Of a stretch of 53,698 nucleotides of DNA, positions 32,921 through 40,168 are shown piece by piece (position 1 is the first letter of the stretch; every line of letters starts with the position of its first letter). This DNA comes from Oscillospiraceae bacterium (GTDB taxonomy: Bacteria; Bacillota; Clostridia; Oscillospirales; Oscillospiraceae): assembly GCA_902795345.1 (NCBI GenBank), contig CADBKO010000014.1:1-53698 (forward strand). The letters run 5' to 3'. The notes beneath the pieces are model-generated. The model was not told the origin of the DNA and made no database searches. It saw nothing but the letters and a program-made list of their open reading frames with translations. Both the position numbers and the translations under genes were made by a program.

Positions 32921-34336
32921 TTACCCCTTCCGGCCCTTGCCGATCCCTCGGTGCAGGTCCGCCGAAAGCTGATCCAGGAAATGCTCCGCCGTTTCCTCGG
33001 CCTCCTGGATGTTTTCCATCATGCCCACCGCCGTTTCCCGGAAATCCCGGAACAGTTCCCTGTATACCCGCCTGCGGCGCGCCCGCTCCTCCATCGTCCT
33101 GGCGGTGAGGCGGACCAGGTAGTCCGCGGGCAGCTTCCGGCGGGCGGGCAGCAGGCCCTGTTCCTTTTTTTCCAGGATCAGCTGATATTGCTCATAGGCC
33201 CGGGCCACGCAGTCCTGCCAGGAGAGATACAGTTCTTCCATGGCCCGCTCCCCCACCTGCCGGAGATGCCCCAGGTCCCCGGAGACCTTTTCCAGCAGCG
33301 CCGCCAGGGCCTCCGGCGATTCCGGGATGGTGAAGCCGTTGACGCCGTCCGTGACGCCCTCTGCGGCGCAGGAGCCCTCGATCAGCACGCTGCTGAGGCC
33401 GCAGGCTGCCGCCTCCCGGACCACCAGGCCGTTGGTATCGAAGGTGGAGGGGAACAGGAACAGGTCCGCCCGGGTGTTCCAGGCCCGCAGCTCGTCCCGG
33501 TCATAGATGGGCCCGGTAAAAAAGCATCTGTCCGGCCCGCCGGCGGAGCCCATAAGGCCCAGGGTCCGCGCCTTCTCCTCCAGCAGTTCCTTATCCGGCC
33601 CCTTGCCCACGAACACCATGCGGAAATCCCCGCCCCGGTCCAGGAGGAGCTTCAGCGCGTCCAGGATCATGGGCAGGCCCTTATAGGTCATCATGCGGCC
33701 CACGAACAGGAATACGGGCACGTTTTCCGGCAGATCATAGGCGGCCGTGACCTGGCGCACCTTCTCCGGCTCCACCCGCCCTTTCTGAAAATCCACGCCG
33801 TTTGCCATCACCCGGTAGTTCCCCCGGTAGCCCAGGGCCTTCAGGCTTTCCCCCGCTCCCCGGCTGACGGTCCACACTTCGTCGCAGGCTTCGATGTTGG
33901 ATACCATGACGCTGATGGCCTCTCTGGCGGCCAGGCGGGCATGGACGACCCGCTTGATGTCGATGTCGTACTTGGTGTGATAGGTGAAGACCACCGGTGA
34001 TGCGGTTTTTTCCCGGAGGAGCCGGGCGATGACGGTGGCCGAGGCGGGACAGTGGGAATGGATGATGTCCGGCCGGAAGGCGGCCAGGGCTTCCAGCGCC
34101 TCCGCCGCGAAGGGATTGCCCGCCCGGTAGCCGCCGGCAGCGCCGGTCATGTCGAAGCTGGGATAGGCCACCACCGGGTAGGGATATTTCTCATAATCCC
34201 CGTCGGGATAGCGGGGCGTGCCCACGATCACGCCCGCAGCGTGATCCCGGGTCAGATGCTCCGCATAGTTCATCACCACATTGGCAACGCCGTCGATCAC
34301 CGGCGGAAAGGAATCATTGAGCAAGCAGATATTCAT
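32921..34336 (-). CDS. Glycosyltransferase family 4, diacylglycerol-glucosyltransferase-like
   Basis: A 471-residue GT-B glycosyltransferase. The N-terminal domain begins NICLLNDSFPPVIDGVANVV, with the IDGVA acceptor loop typical of 1,2-diacylglycerol 3-glucosyltransferases and mannosyltransferases. The C-terminal nucleotide-sugar domain has the family motif FLFPSTFDTNGLVVREAAACG, whose Glu and Asn contact the donor. The last 90 residues are a charged helical tail, longer than usual, that may bind the membrane. Glycolipid synthesis is the best guess, and an exopolysaccharide role is also possible. The ATG at 34334-34336 has GGGAGG 7 nt upstream. It is coupled to the GH13 gene. Confidence 0.9.
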   Translation of the reverse strand: MNICLLNDSFPPVIDGVANVVMNYAEHLTRDHAAGVIVGTPRYPDGDYEKYPYPVVAYPSFDMTGAAGGYRAGNPFAAEALEALAAFRPDIIHSHCPASATVIARLLREKTASPVVFTYHTKYDIDIKRVVHARLAAREAISVMVSNIEACDEVWTVSRGAGESLKALGYRGNYRVMANGVDFQKGRVEPEKVRQVTAAYDLPENVPVFLFVGRMMTYKGLPMILDALKLLLDRGGDFRMVFVGKGPDKELLEEKARTLGLMGSAGGPDRCFFTGPIYDRDELRAWNTRADLFLFPSTFDTNGLVVREAAACGLSSVLIEGSCAAEGVTDGVNGFTIPESPEALAALLEKVSGDLGHLRQVGERAMEELYLSWQDCVARAYEQYQLILEKKEQGLLPARRKLPADYLVRLTARTMEERARRRRVYRELFRDFRETAVGMMENIQEAEETAEHFLDQLSADLHRGIGKGRKG

Positions 34337-34378
34337 GCTGCGCCTCCCTGGAATTTTGGTCCTTCCCGGACCCTCCGT

Positions 34379-34407
34379 ACAATAGCACAACTTGCAGAAT
34401 CTGGCAA
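34379..34407 (-). promoter_or_regulatory. Promoter of the GT4-GH13 operon
   Basis: Minus strand TTGCCA (34402-34407), a 17-nt spacer and TATTGT (34379-34384), with TG one base before the -10. It is divergent from the DUF3795 promoter. Confidence 0.6.
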
Positions 34408-34451
34408 TCATCCCGGCCCGCCGGTTTTGCGAAAAAATGCCGGGAGGCGCA

Positions 34452-34480
34452 TTGTGCGCCCGGGCATCCTATGGTACAAT
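34452..34480 (+). promoter_or_regulatory. Promoter of the DUF3795-GH3 genes
   Basis: TTGTGC (34452-34457), a 17-nt spacer and TACAAT (34475-34480), with TGG directly before the -10. The start codon is at 34517 with GGGGAGGAAG before it. Confidence 0.65.
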
Positions 34481-34516
34481 CGGCATAGACAATACTCTTA
34501 TGGGGAGGAAGAAACC

Positions 34517-34945
34517 ATGTTCACCGAGGAAATGATCGCCCCCTGCGGGCTGGATTGCAGTCTTTGCATGTTCGCCCACGCCAAGGAGAAGCCCTGCCGC
34601 GGCTGCAACGCGGACGACGACTCCAAGCCTGTCTTCTGCGCCAGCTGGTGCAAGATCATCCCCTGCGAGAAGCGCGTGAAGAACGGCTATAAATTCTGCG
34701 ACGAATGTCCCGACTATCCCTGCGAGGACATGATGGAGCGGGAAACGCGGTACACCACGGCCTATCCCCTGAAGGAGTCCCCCATGCAGAACCTGCGGGA
34801 CATCCGGGAAAAGGGCATGGAGGCTTTTCTGGAGCAGGAGCGGAAAAAGTGGTCCTGCGAAAAATGCGGCGGCCCGATCTGCGTGCACAACGCCCTTTGC
34901 AGGGACTGCGGGCATAAGCACACCCCTGCCGGGGCGGAAGGCTGA
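34517..34945 (+). CDS. Cysteine-rich DUF3795 domain protein
   Basis: A 142-residue small protein with about 15 cysteines. The N-terminal APCGLDCSLCMFAH is the DUF3795 signature, and further Cys pairs include PCRGCN, FCDECPDYPCE, CEKCGG and CRDCGH. The spacing suggests zinc or iron-sulfur binding. The family is common in anaerobes and has no established function. Start ATG 34517. The downstream GH3 gene begins 27 nt after the stop with its own ribosome site, so co-transcription is likely, but a functional link is not evident. Confidence 0.88.
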   Translation: MFTEEMIAPCGLDCSLCMFAHAKEKPCRGCNADDDSKPVFCASWCKIIPCEKRVKNGYKFCDECPDYPCEDMMERETRYTTAYPLKESPMQNLRDIREKGMEAFLEQERKKWSCEKCGGPICVHNALCRDCGHKHTPAGAEG

Positions 34946-34971
34946 AGCGGAAACGGCGGAAGGGAAAGAGC

Positions 34972-37560
34972 ATGGACAAAAATACGCCATTGTACGACAC
35001 TTCCCTCCCCGTGGAGGAGCGGGCGGAGTGGCTGGTTTCCCAGCTGACCCCGGAGGAGAAATTCACCTGCTTCTCCGTGGGGATACGCATAGAGCGCCTG
35101 GGGATCGCGGCGTCCACCTGCGGCGGCGAAGGTGCCCACGGCGTGCAGGCCCGCGCCGGGCAGGGGGAGGCCCACTCTCCCACGCCCACCACCTCCTTCA
35201 CCCAGCCCATCGGCATGGCCGCCACCTTCGACCGGGAACTGATCCGCAGGGCCGGGGACGTGACCGGGAAGGAATCCCGCGCCTTCGCAAACGCGGTGAG
35301 CAAGGGCGGGAACGGCCGCCTGGGCCCCACCATCGACCTCTGCCGGGACCCCCGCTGGGGCCGGAACGAGGAGGGCTATGGCGAGGATCCCTACCTCACC
35401 GGCAAGATGGCCTCCGCCTACATTCTGGGCATGCAGGACGAGCACAACTACGACGGCTCGCCCCTGAAGCCCGGTGAGCGGGGCGACCGGGTCCGCACCG
35501 CCGCGGTGCTCAAGCACTTTTATGCCAACAACCAGGAATGGCGGCGCTGCTACGATAATTTCGACGTCAGCGACAAGGTCAAATACGACTACGAGCTGGA
35601 GCCCTACCGCTACTGCGCCCAGGAGGGCCACGCGGAGGGGGTCATGACCTCCTACAACGAGATAAACCACATCCCCGCCATGCTGAACCACGAGGTCCGG
35701 GACATTCTGAAGGACAAGTGGGGCATCCGCTACGCCATGACCGACGGGGGCGACTTCCTGCAGACCGTGGACTTCCACCGCTATTTCGAGAGTCACGCCG
35801 AGACCCTGGCGGAAGGCGTCAGGGCCGGGGTGGACGCCATGCTGGATAACCCCTTCGCCGTCACCGACGCAGCCAGGGAAGCCTATGCGCGGGGCCTCAT
35901 CACGGAATCGGAGATGGACAAAGCCATCCTCTGCACGGTAGAACAGCTCATCCGTCAGGGCGCCTTCGACCCCATAGACCCCTACGCGGAGCTGGACATG
36001 GCGGACGTGGGAACGGACGAGGCAAAGAGGATCTCCCTGGAGATGAGCATGGAATCCACCGTCCTTCTGAAGAACGAGGGCGGCTTCCTGCCCCTGGGGA
36101 AGGAGGAGGACATCGCCCTCATCGGCCACGTGGGGGACCGCTGGTATATGGACTGGTACGGTGGGCAGCCCACCTATAAGGTGACTCTGAAGGCCGGGCT
36201 GGAGAAGAAAATGCACCGGGCGATCCCCTATGACAGCGGCCTGAACCTGGTGCGCTTCAAGGCCGGGGACAAATACCTGGGGGCCAGCTGCCCGCCGGGA
36301 AGCCCGGAGGCGGCGGAGCTGGTGACGGTGGACAAGGCGGAGCAGGCTGTAATTTTCGAGCAGACCAATTGGGGCTGCGGCTCCAACTTCCTCTACGCCC
36401 CCGCCTACCGCAAGTTCCTGACCGTGGGAGAGGACGGGAAGATCAGCCTTTCTTCCGACGACCCCTTCGCCTGGTACGTCTGCGAGAGCTTCACCATCGG
36501 CACGGCGGAGGCGGTGCGCACGCCGGAACCCCGGAACGCCAACGGCGTGGAGCTCACAGAATACTGGAACGACGAGGAAGGCGGCGTCAGGCTCTACTGC
36601 TTCGGCAACCGGAACGTCTATATGGAGGGCGGGAAGCTGAAGACCGACCCCCTGGTGCGCATCCGGGCGGAGAGCAATACCAAGGAGGGCGGGAACGGGG
36701 CAGACGCTTGGGCGGGCTCGGAAAAGGAGGCCTCCGTCCTCACGGTGGAGATGGTCTCCGGCGGCATCGAGCGGGCGAAGGCCCTGGCGAAAAAAGCGAA
36801 AAAGGTCATCCTGGCCCTGGGCTGCGATCCCGTGGTCAACGCCAAGGAGGAGATCGACCGGAGCACCATCGAAATGATCCCCCTGCAGGAAAAGCTGGCG
36901 GAGGCCGTGTACGAGGCCAATCCCAATGTGGCCGTCGTCCTGATCACCAACTACCCCTACGCCGTCAACTGGATGCAGGACCATGTGCCCGCCATCCTCA
37001 TGAACGCCACCGGCTCCCAGGACCTGGGCAACGGCCTGGCAGCGGCGATCTTCGGAGAGGCAAGCCCCGCGGGGCGGCTCCCCATGACCTGGTACCGAAG
37101 CGACAAGGACCTGCCGCCCCTGGAGGATTACGACCTCATCGGCCACCCCAGGACCTACCGGTATTTCGCGGGGCCGGTGCTCTACCCCTTCGGCTTCGGC
37201 CTGAGCTATACCGCCTTCGATTACGACGGTCTGAAAGCGGAAAAGCGGGGCGGCGGCCTGAAGGTCAGCGTGGAGGTCCGCAACAGCGGGAAAACCTGCG
37301 GGGACGAAGTGGCGCAGCTGTATATCCGGCGCCTCTCTCCCTCAAAGACGGTGCACCCCCTGCGCAGGCTCATCGGCTTTGCGCGGCTCCATGACCTGGC
37401 CCCGGGAGAGGAGCGGGAAGTCTGCTTCGCCGTGGAAGCCGGCGACCTGGAGATCTATATGGAGAAGGCGGGCCGGAAGCTCATAGAACCCGGCAGATAC
37501 CTGATCTACGCCGGCGGCTCCTGCCTGGATGAGCGGGTCTGCGCCGAAATAGAACTGTAA
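34972..37560 (+). CDS. GH3 beta-glycosidase with an inserted beta-trefoil-like domain
   Basis: An 862-residue cytoplasmic GH3 enzyme (no signal peptide). The TIM-barrel domain (about 20-335) has GPTIDLCRDPRWGRNEEGYGEDP split by known GH3 motifs, the substrate-binding KHF (181-183), and MTDGGD with the candidate nucleophile Asp258. The alpha/beta sandwich is split. It starts about 350-415 and resumes about 595-745. A segment of about 170 residues between them (424-590; for example AGDKYLGASC and RKFLTVGEDGKISLSSDDPF) looks like a fascin/ricin-type beta-trefoil, where many GH3 enzymes carry a PA14 domain. A fibronectin-III-like domain ends the protein. Beta-glucosidase or beta-xylosidase activity is expected, and specificity is uncertain. 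Confidence 0.9.
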   Translation: MDKNTPLYDTSLPVEERAEWLVSQLTPEEKFTCFSVGIRIERLGIAASTCGGEGAHGVQARAGQGEAHSPTPTTSFTQPIGMAATFDRELIRRAGDVTGKESRAFANAVSKGGNGRLGPTIDLCRDPRWGRNEEGYGEDPYLTGKMASAYILGMQDEHNYDGSPLKPGERGDRVRTAAVLKHFYANNQEWRRCYDNFDVSDKVKYDYELEPYRYCAQEGHAEGVMTSYNEINHIPAMLNHEVRDILKDKWGIRYAMTDGGDFLQTVDFHRYFESHAETLAEGVRAGVDAMLDNPFAVTDAAREAYARGLITESEMDKAILCTVEQLIRQGAFDPIDPYAELDMADVGTDEAKRISLEMSMESTVLLKNEGGFLPLGKEEDIALIGHVGDRWYMDWYGGQPTYKVTLKAGLEKKMHRAIPYDSGLNLVRFKAGDKYLGASCPPGSPEAAELVTVDKAEQAVIFEQTNWGCGSNFLYAPAYRKFLTVGEDGKISLSSDDPFAWYVCESFTIGTAEAVRTPEPRNANGVELTEYWNDEEGGVRLYCFGNRNVYMEGGKLKTDPLVRIRAESNTKEGGNGADAWAGSEKEASVLTVEMVSGGIERAKALAKKAKKVILALGCDPVVNAKEEIDRSTIEMIPLQEKLAEAVYEANPNVAVVLITNYPYAVNWMQDHVPAILMNATGSQDLGNGLAAAIFGEASPAGRLPMTWYRSDKDLPPLEDYDLIGHPRTYRYFAGPVLYPFGFGLSYTAFDYDGLKAEKRGGGLKVSVEVRNSGKTCGDEVAQLYIRRLSPSKTVHPLRRLIGFARLHDLAPGEEREVCFAVEAGDLEIYMEKAGRKLIEPGRYLIYAGGSCLDERVCAEIEL

Positions 37561-37583
37561 AACTGCTGAAAAGGAGCGCAGAG

Positions 37584-38276
37584 ATGGGACTGTTCGATTT
37601 TTTAAAATCCAAAAAGAAGAAAGAGGAAGCCCCTGCCGAAGCGGAAGTGCTTCCCCTGGACAGCAGCGAGCTTGCCGGGATCGAGCCGCCCGAGACCCGG
37701 TACACCCAGGAATATCAGGATTTTCTCGCATCCCGGGAGGCTGCCGGAGACGGTATCGAGCTGCCCGGAACAAGGGTGCGGGACACAGAACAGGAGGTTA
37801 TGGAAATGAAAACTCTGGTCGCCTATTTCTCCGCCGGGGGCGTGACCGCCGCCGTTGCCAAGCGCCTTGCCGACGCATTAGGCGCAGCCCTGTATGAGAT
37901 CAAGCCCGAGACTGCCTACACCACGGAGGACCTGGACTGGCGGAACCAGGACTCCCGTTCCAGCGTGGAGATGAAGGACAAGGACTGCCGCCCGCCTCTA
38001 ATGGACACCGACGCGCCCGTGGCGGAGGCCGATCTCATTTTCCTGGGCTACCCCGTCTGGTGGTATCGGGAGCCCTCCATCATCGACAGCTTCCTGGACG
38101 CTTACGACTTCAAAGGCAAGAAGATCGTCCTCTTCGCCACCTCCGGCACCAGCGGCATCGGTGAGGAAGCCCCCCAGCGCATCGCCCTGCTCAGCGGCGC
38201 GGAAGTGCTGCCGGGCAAGCGTTTCCCCGCGGACGTCTCCGCCGAAGAGCTGAAGGCCTGGGCGGAAACCTGCTGA
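37584..38276 (+). CDS. Flavodoxin with 74-residue N-terminal extension and internal start
   Basis: The full frame encodes 230 residues. Residues 75-230 are a flavodoxin-type electron carrier. KTLVAYFSAGGVTAAVA is the FMN phosphate loop region, and YPVWWYREPSI is the flavin-contacting loop. Residues 1-74 (beginning MGLFDFLKSKKKKEE, then acidic and Pro-rich) are not part of the fold. The 37584 ATG has a GGAG site. A perfect AGGAGG at 37792-37797 stands 8 nt before the ATG at 37806, the natural flavodoxin start. Two products from one frame are therefore likely, a short flavodoxin and a longer tethered form. The 3' end overlaps the convergent DUF362 frame by 175 nt. Confidence 0.85.
   Translation: MGLFDFLKSKKKKEEAPAEAEVLPLDSSELAGIEPPETRYTQEYQDFLASREAAGDGIELPGTRVRDTEQEVMEMKTLVAYFSAGGVTAAVAKRLADALGAALYEIKPETAYTTEDLDWRNQDSRSSVEMKDKDCRPPLMDTDAPVAEADLIFLGYPVWWYREPSIIDSFLDAYDFKGKKIVLFATSGTSGIGEEAPQRIALLSGAEVLPGKRFPADVSAEELKAWAETC
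37792..37797 (+). promoter_or_regulatory. Internal Shine-Dalgarno for short flavodoxin
   Basis: AGGAGG placed 8 nt upstream of the ATG at 37806, inside the longer open frame. Strength and spacing match the best sites in the window, which argues that the internal start is used. Confidence 0.7.
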
Positions 38277-39556
38277 GGCCTCTTTTCCGGATCGCGCGAC
38301 AAACGGCGGCGCCGTACCTTCGCAAGAAGGCGGTGCCGCCGTGTTTTTGTTTCTTTATCGCCGGTTAGCTTCGCCACGAAGGAACGCTGCACCTTCATGG
38401 CCCCCGTGGGGCAGAATTCCTGGCAGCAGAAGCAGCGGATGCATTTCTTTCTCTCGATCATCGCCCTGCCGTCCCGGATCCGGATGGCGGAGGCGGGGCA
38501 GTCCCGGGCGCACTTGCCGCAGCCGATACATTCCCGGCTCACCGCCGGGCGGGAGCGGAAGATCACATACATGCCCTGCTTCATCAGCTTACGCAGGCCC
38601 CGGTCGTCCTCCGAGCGGGCGAACCAGGAGGCCGTGGCCCCGGAGCGTCGAAAGTCCTTCAGGGCATAGGGGGCGGCCATCGCCCCGATCTCCGGTTCCT
38701 CCGCTTTCAGAAGGCCGCGCTGTTTCGCCGCTTCCAGATAGGGAATCTCCCGCTCCCGGATCCCCAGCAGGGCGGCGCACAGCCGGTCCAGCCGGTAGGG
38801 GTCCCGGCAGGCCAGCACCAGGCCGAAGGGCCGGGGCGTGCCCATGGTGGGGCCGTTGCCCTCCATGATCTCCACGGCGTCACAGAGGCACAGGCGGGGC
38901 TTTACATATTCGTTCAGGTCCACCAGCATGTCCGCGAAGCGCATGGGGTCCTCATGGCGGAAGTGATACTCGCTCTTGTAAGTGCCGGGAATGACGCCGT
39001 AAAGGTTCTTCACCGCCGCGGTCATGCCCATCATGCCGTGGGATTTGAGCTTGGAGAAATTGATGACCGCGTCGCAGGAACGCAGCCAGTCCACATAGGC
39101 AAAGCGCCGGAGGGTCTTTCCCTCCGGAAACTCCACCTCGCTGTAACCGAAATCCTCGTTGAGCTCGCCCCCCGCTTCCCGGCAGAGCCCTAGGCCGGTC
39201 GTGTCATACAGGCGGTGCATCAGCGGCGCCACGAAGGGTCCGCCGGGGCTGTCACCCAGCACCACCTCCGCTCCCCGCGCTCTGAGCATCCTCGTCAGCT
39301 CCGCGGCCAGAACAGGATGGGTCGTGGCGGCTTCTTCCGGCTTCTTGGCCGCGCAGAGGTTGAGCTTTATGCCGATGCGCATGCCGCTCTTCACCCAGTC
39401 CAGGCCGCCGGAAGCCTCGATCACGGTCTCCAGGGCGCGGCGGACGTTTTCCGGCGCATAGTCGCGGCAGGCTGCCAGGGCAGGCAGGGCGTCGGCGCTG
39501 TCCGAAACTGCCTGTCGTACCTTTTCCTCACCCATGTCGGAGTCCCTTTTCACCAT
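38102..39556 (-). CDS. DUF362 protein with two 4Fe-4S clusters, long 3' overlap
   Basis: A 484-residue iron-sulfur protein. The DUF362 domain (about 30-290) includes INFSKLKSHGMMGMTAAVKN, followed by a bacterial ferredoxin segment with ECIGCGKCARDCP and KKCIRCFCCQEFCP, two complete 4Fe-4S sets. The family is thought to handle electron transfer, and its partners are unknown. The usual family end is near the residues after the second cluster (about 395-405). Here the frame runs on for about 80 residues through an intrinsic terminator and 175 nt antisense into the flavodoxin gene. The tail is basic then low-complexity and resembles nothing. The start is ATG 39554-39556, or ATG 8 codons later. 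It is 27 nt after the FMN-reductase gene, so they are one operon. Confidence 0.85.
   Translation of the reverse strand: MVKRDSDMGEEKVRQAVSDSADALPALAACRDYAPENVRRALETVIEASGGLDWVKSGMRIGIKLNLCAAKKPEEAATTHPVLAAELTRMLRARGAEVVLGDSPGGPFVAPLMHRLYDTTGLGLCREAGGELNEDFGYSEVEFPEGKTLRRFAYVDWLRSCDAVINFSKLKSHGMMGMTAAVKNLYGVIPGTYKSEYHFRHEDPMRFADMLVDLNEYVKPRLCLCDAVEIMEGNGPTMGTPRPFGLVLACRDPYRLDRLCAALLGIREREIPYLEAAKQRGLLKAEEPEIGAMAAPYALKDFRRSGATASWFARSEDDRGLRKLMKQGMYVIFRSRPAVSRECIGCGKCARDCPASAIRIRDGRAMIERKKCIRCFCCQEFCPTGAMKVQRSFVAKLTGDKETKTRRHRLLAKVRRRRLSRDPEKRPQQVSAQAFSSSAETSAGKRLPGSTSAPLSRAMRWGASSPMPLVPEVAKRTIFLPLKS
38305..38352 (+). terminator. Terminator of the flavodoxin gene, inside the DUF362 frame
   Basis: GGCGGCGCCG (38305-38314) pairs with CGGTGCCGCC (38331-38340) with one G-U pair. 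An inner CTTC/GAAG stem extends it. GTGTTTTTG follows. It works in plus orientation. For minus-strand transcription the hairpin lacks a T-run. Confidence 0.85.
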
Positions 39557-39583
39557 GATGACTTCTTCTCACTCCCGGGCCCC

Positions 39584-40150
39584 TCACCCGTTTAAAAAGG
39601 CCGCCAGGCCCTTCACCGCGGCGATGGCCGCGGCGTCCTCCCCGGCGGGGAGGGTATTCGTGGCGTGGCTGCAAACGAGGGGGTAGATCTCCGCAGCGTT
39701 CAGCTGCCGCAGCAGGATCTTCGCCGTGGTATAGGGCCGCTTGGGATCGCCGTCCCCGCCGCCAGCCAGCAATACGCCGCCCTTTTTGGGCTTGATCCCC
39801 GGGTCCTCCTTCCGGAAAAAGCGGGCGGAATAGTAGAGCTGGAAGCGGCTCGCCACATCCAGCAGCTTCCCGGTCAGCTCCGAATAGTAGATGGGGGAAG
39901 CGATCACGATGTTGTCACATTCCTCGATATAGGCGTAGACTTCCTGCATGTCGTCCGGGAGGACGCATTTCTTCACCCGGCGGCAGCTGCGGCAGTCGAT
40001 GCAGGGCGAGATGTCCGCCCGGTAGCAGTCCACCACCCGGTACTGACCCGCAAGGTCCTCCGTCAGGGCGCGGATCAGGGCGGCGGTGTCCCCCTTTTTC
40101 CGGGGTGACCCGTTGAAGATCAGCGTTTTTTTGACGGGAACACCATCCAT
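39584..40150 (-). CDS. NAD(P)H-dependent FMN reductase / iron-sulfur flavoprotein-like
   Basis: A 188-residue flavodoxin-fold oxidoreductase. The FMN phosphate loop is FNGSPRKKGDTAALI. A cysteine cluster CIDCRSCRRVKKCVLPDDM (about residues 49-67) resembles the compact cysteine motif of iron-sulfur flavoproteins or multimeric flavodoxin WrbA-like reductases. ASPIYYSELTG is the second flavin loop. The ATG at 40148-40150 has AAAGGAGAGG upstream. Placed just before the DUF362 gene and near a flavodoxin, it suggests a small redox set with unknown physiological electron donors. Confidence 0.88.
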   Translation of the reverse strand: MDGVPVKKTLIFNGSPRKKGDTAALIRALTEDLAGQYRVVDCYRADISPCIDCRSCRRVKKCVLPDDMQEVYAYIEECDNIVIASPIYYSELTGKLLDVASRFQLYYSARFFRKEDPGIKPKKGGVLLAGGGDGDPKRPYTTAKILLRQLNAAEIYPLVCSHATNTLPAGEDAAAIAAVKGLAAFLNG

Positions 40151-40168
40151 AAAGCCTCTCCTTTGGAG

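Noticed and set aside
31337..34000. 887-codon plus-strand open frame opposite GH13 and GT4
   Set aside because: It spans the antisense of two clear genes and has no family motif.
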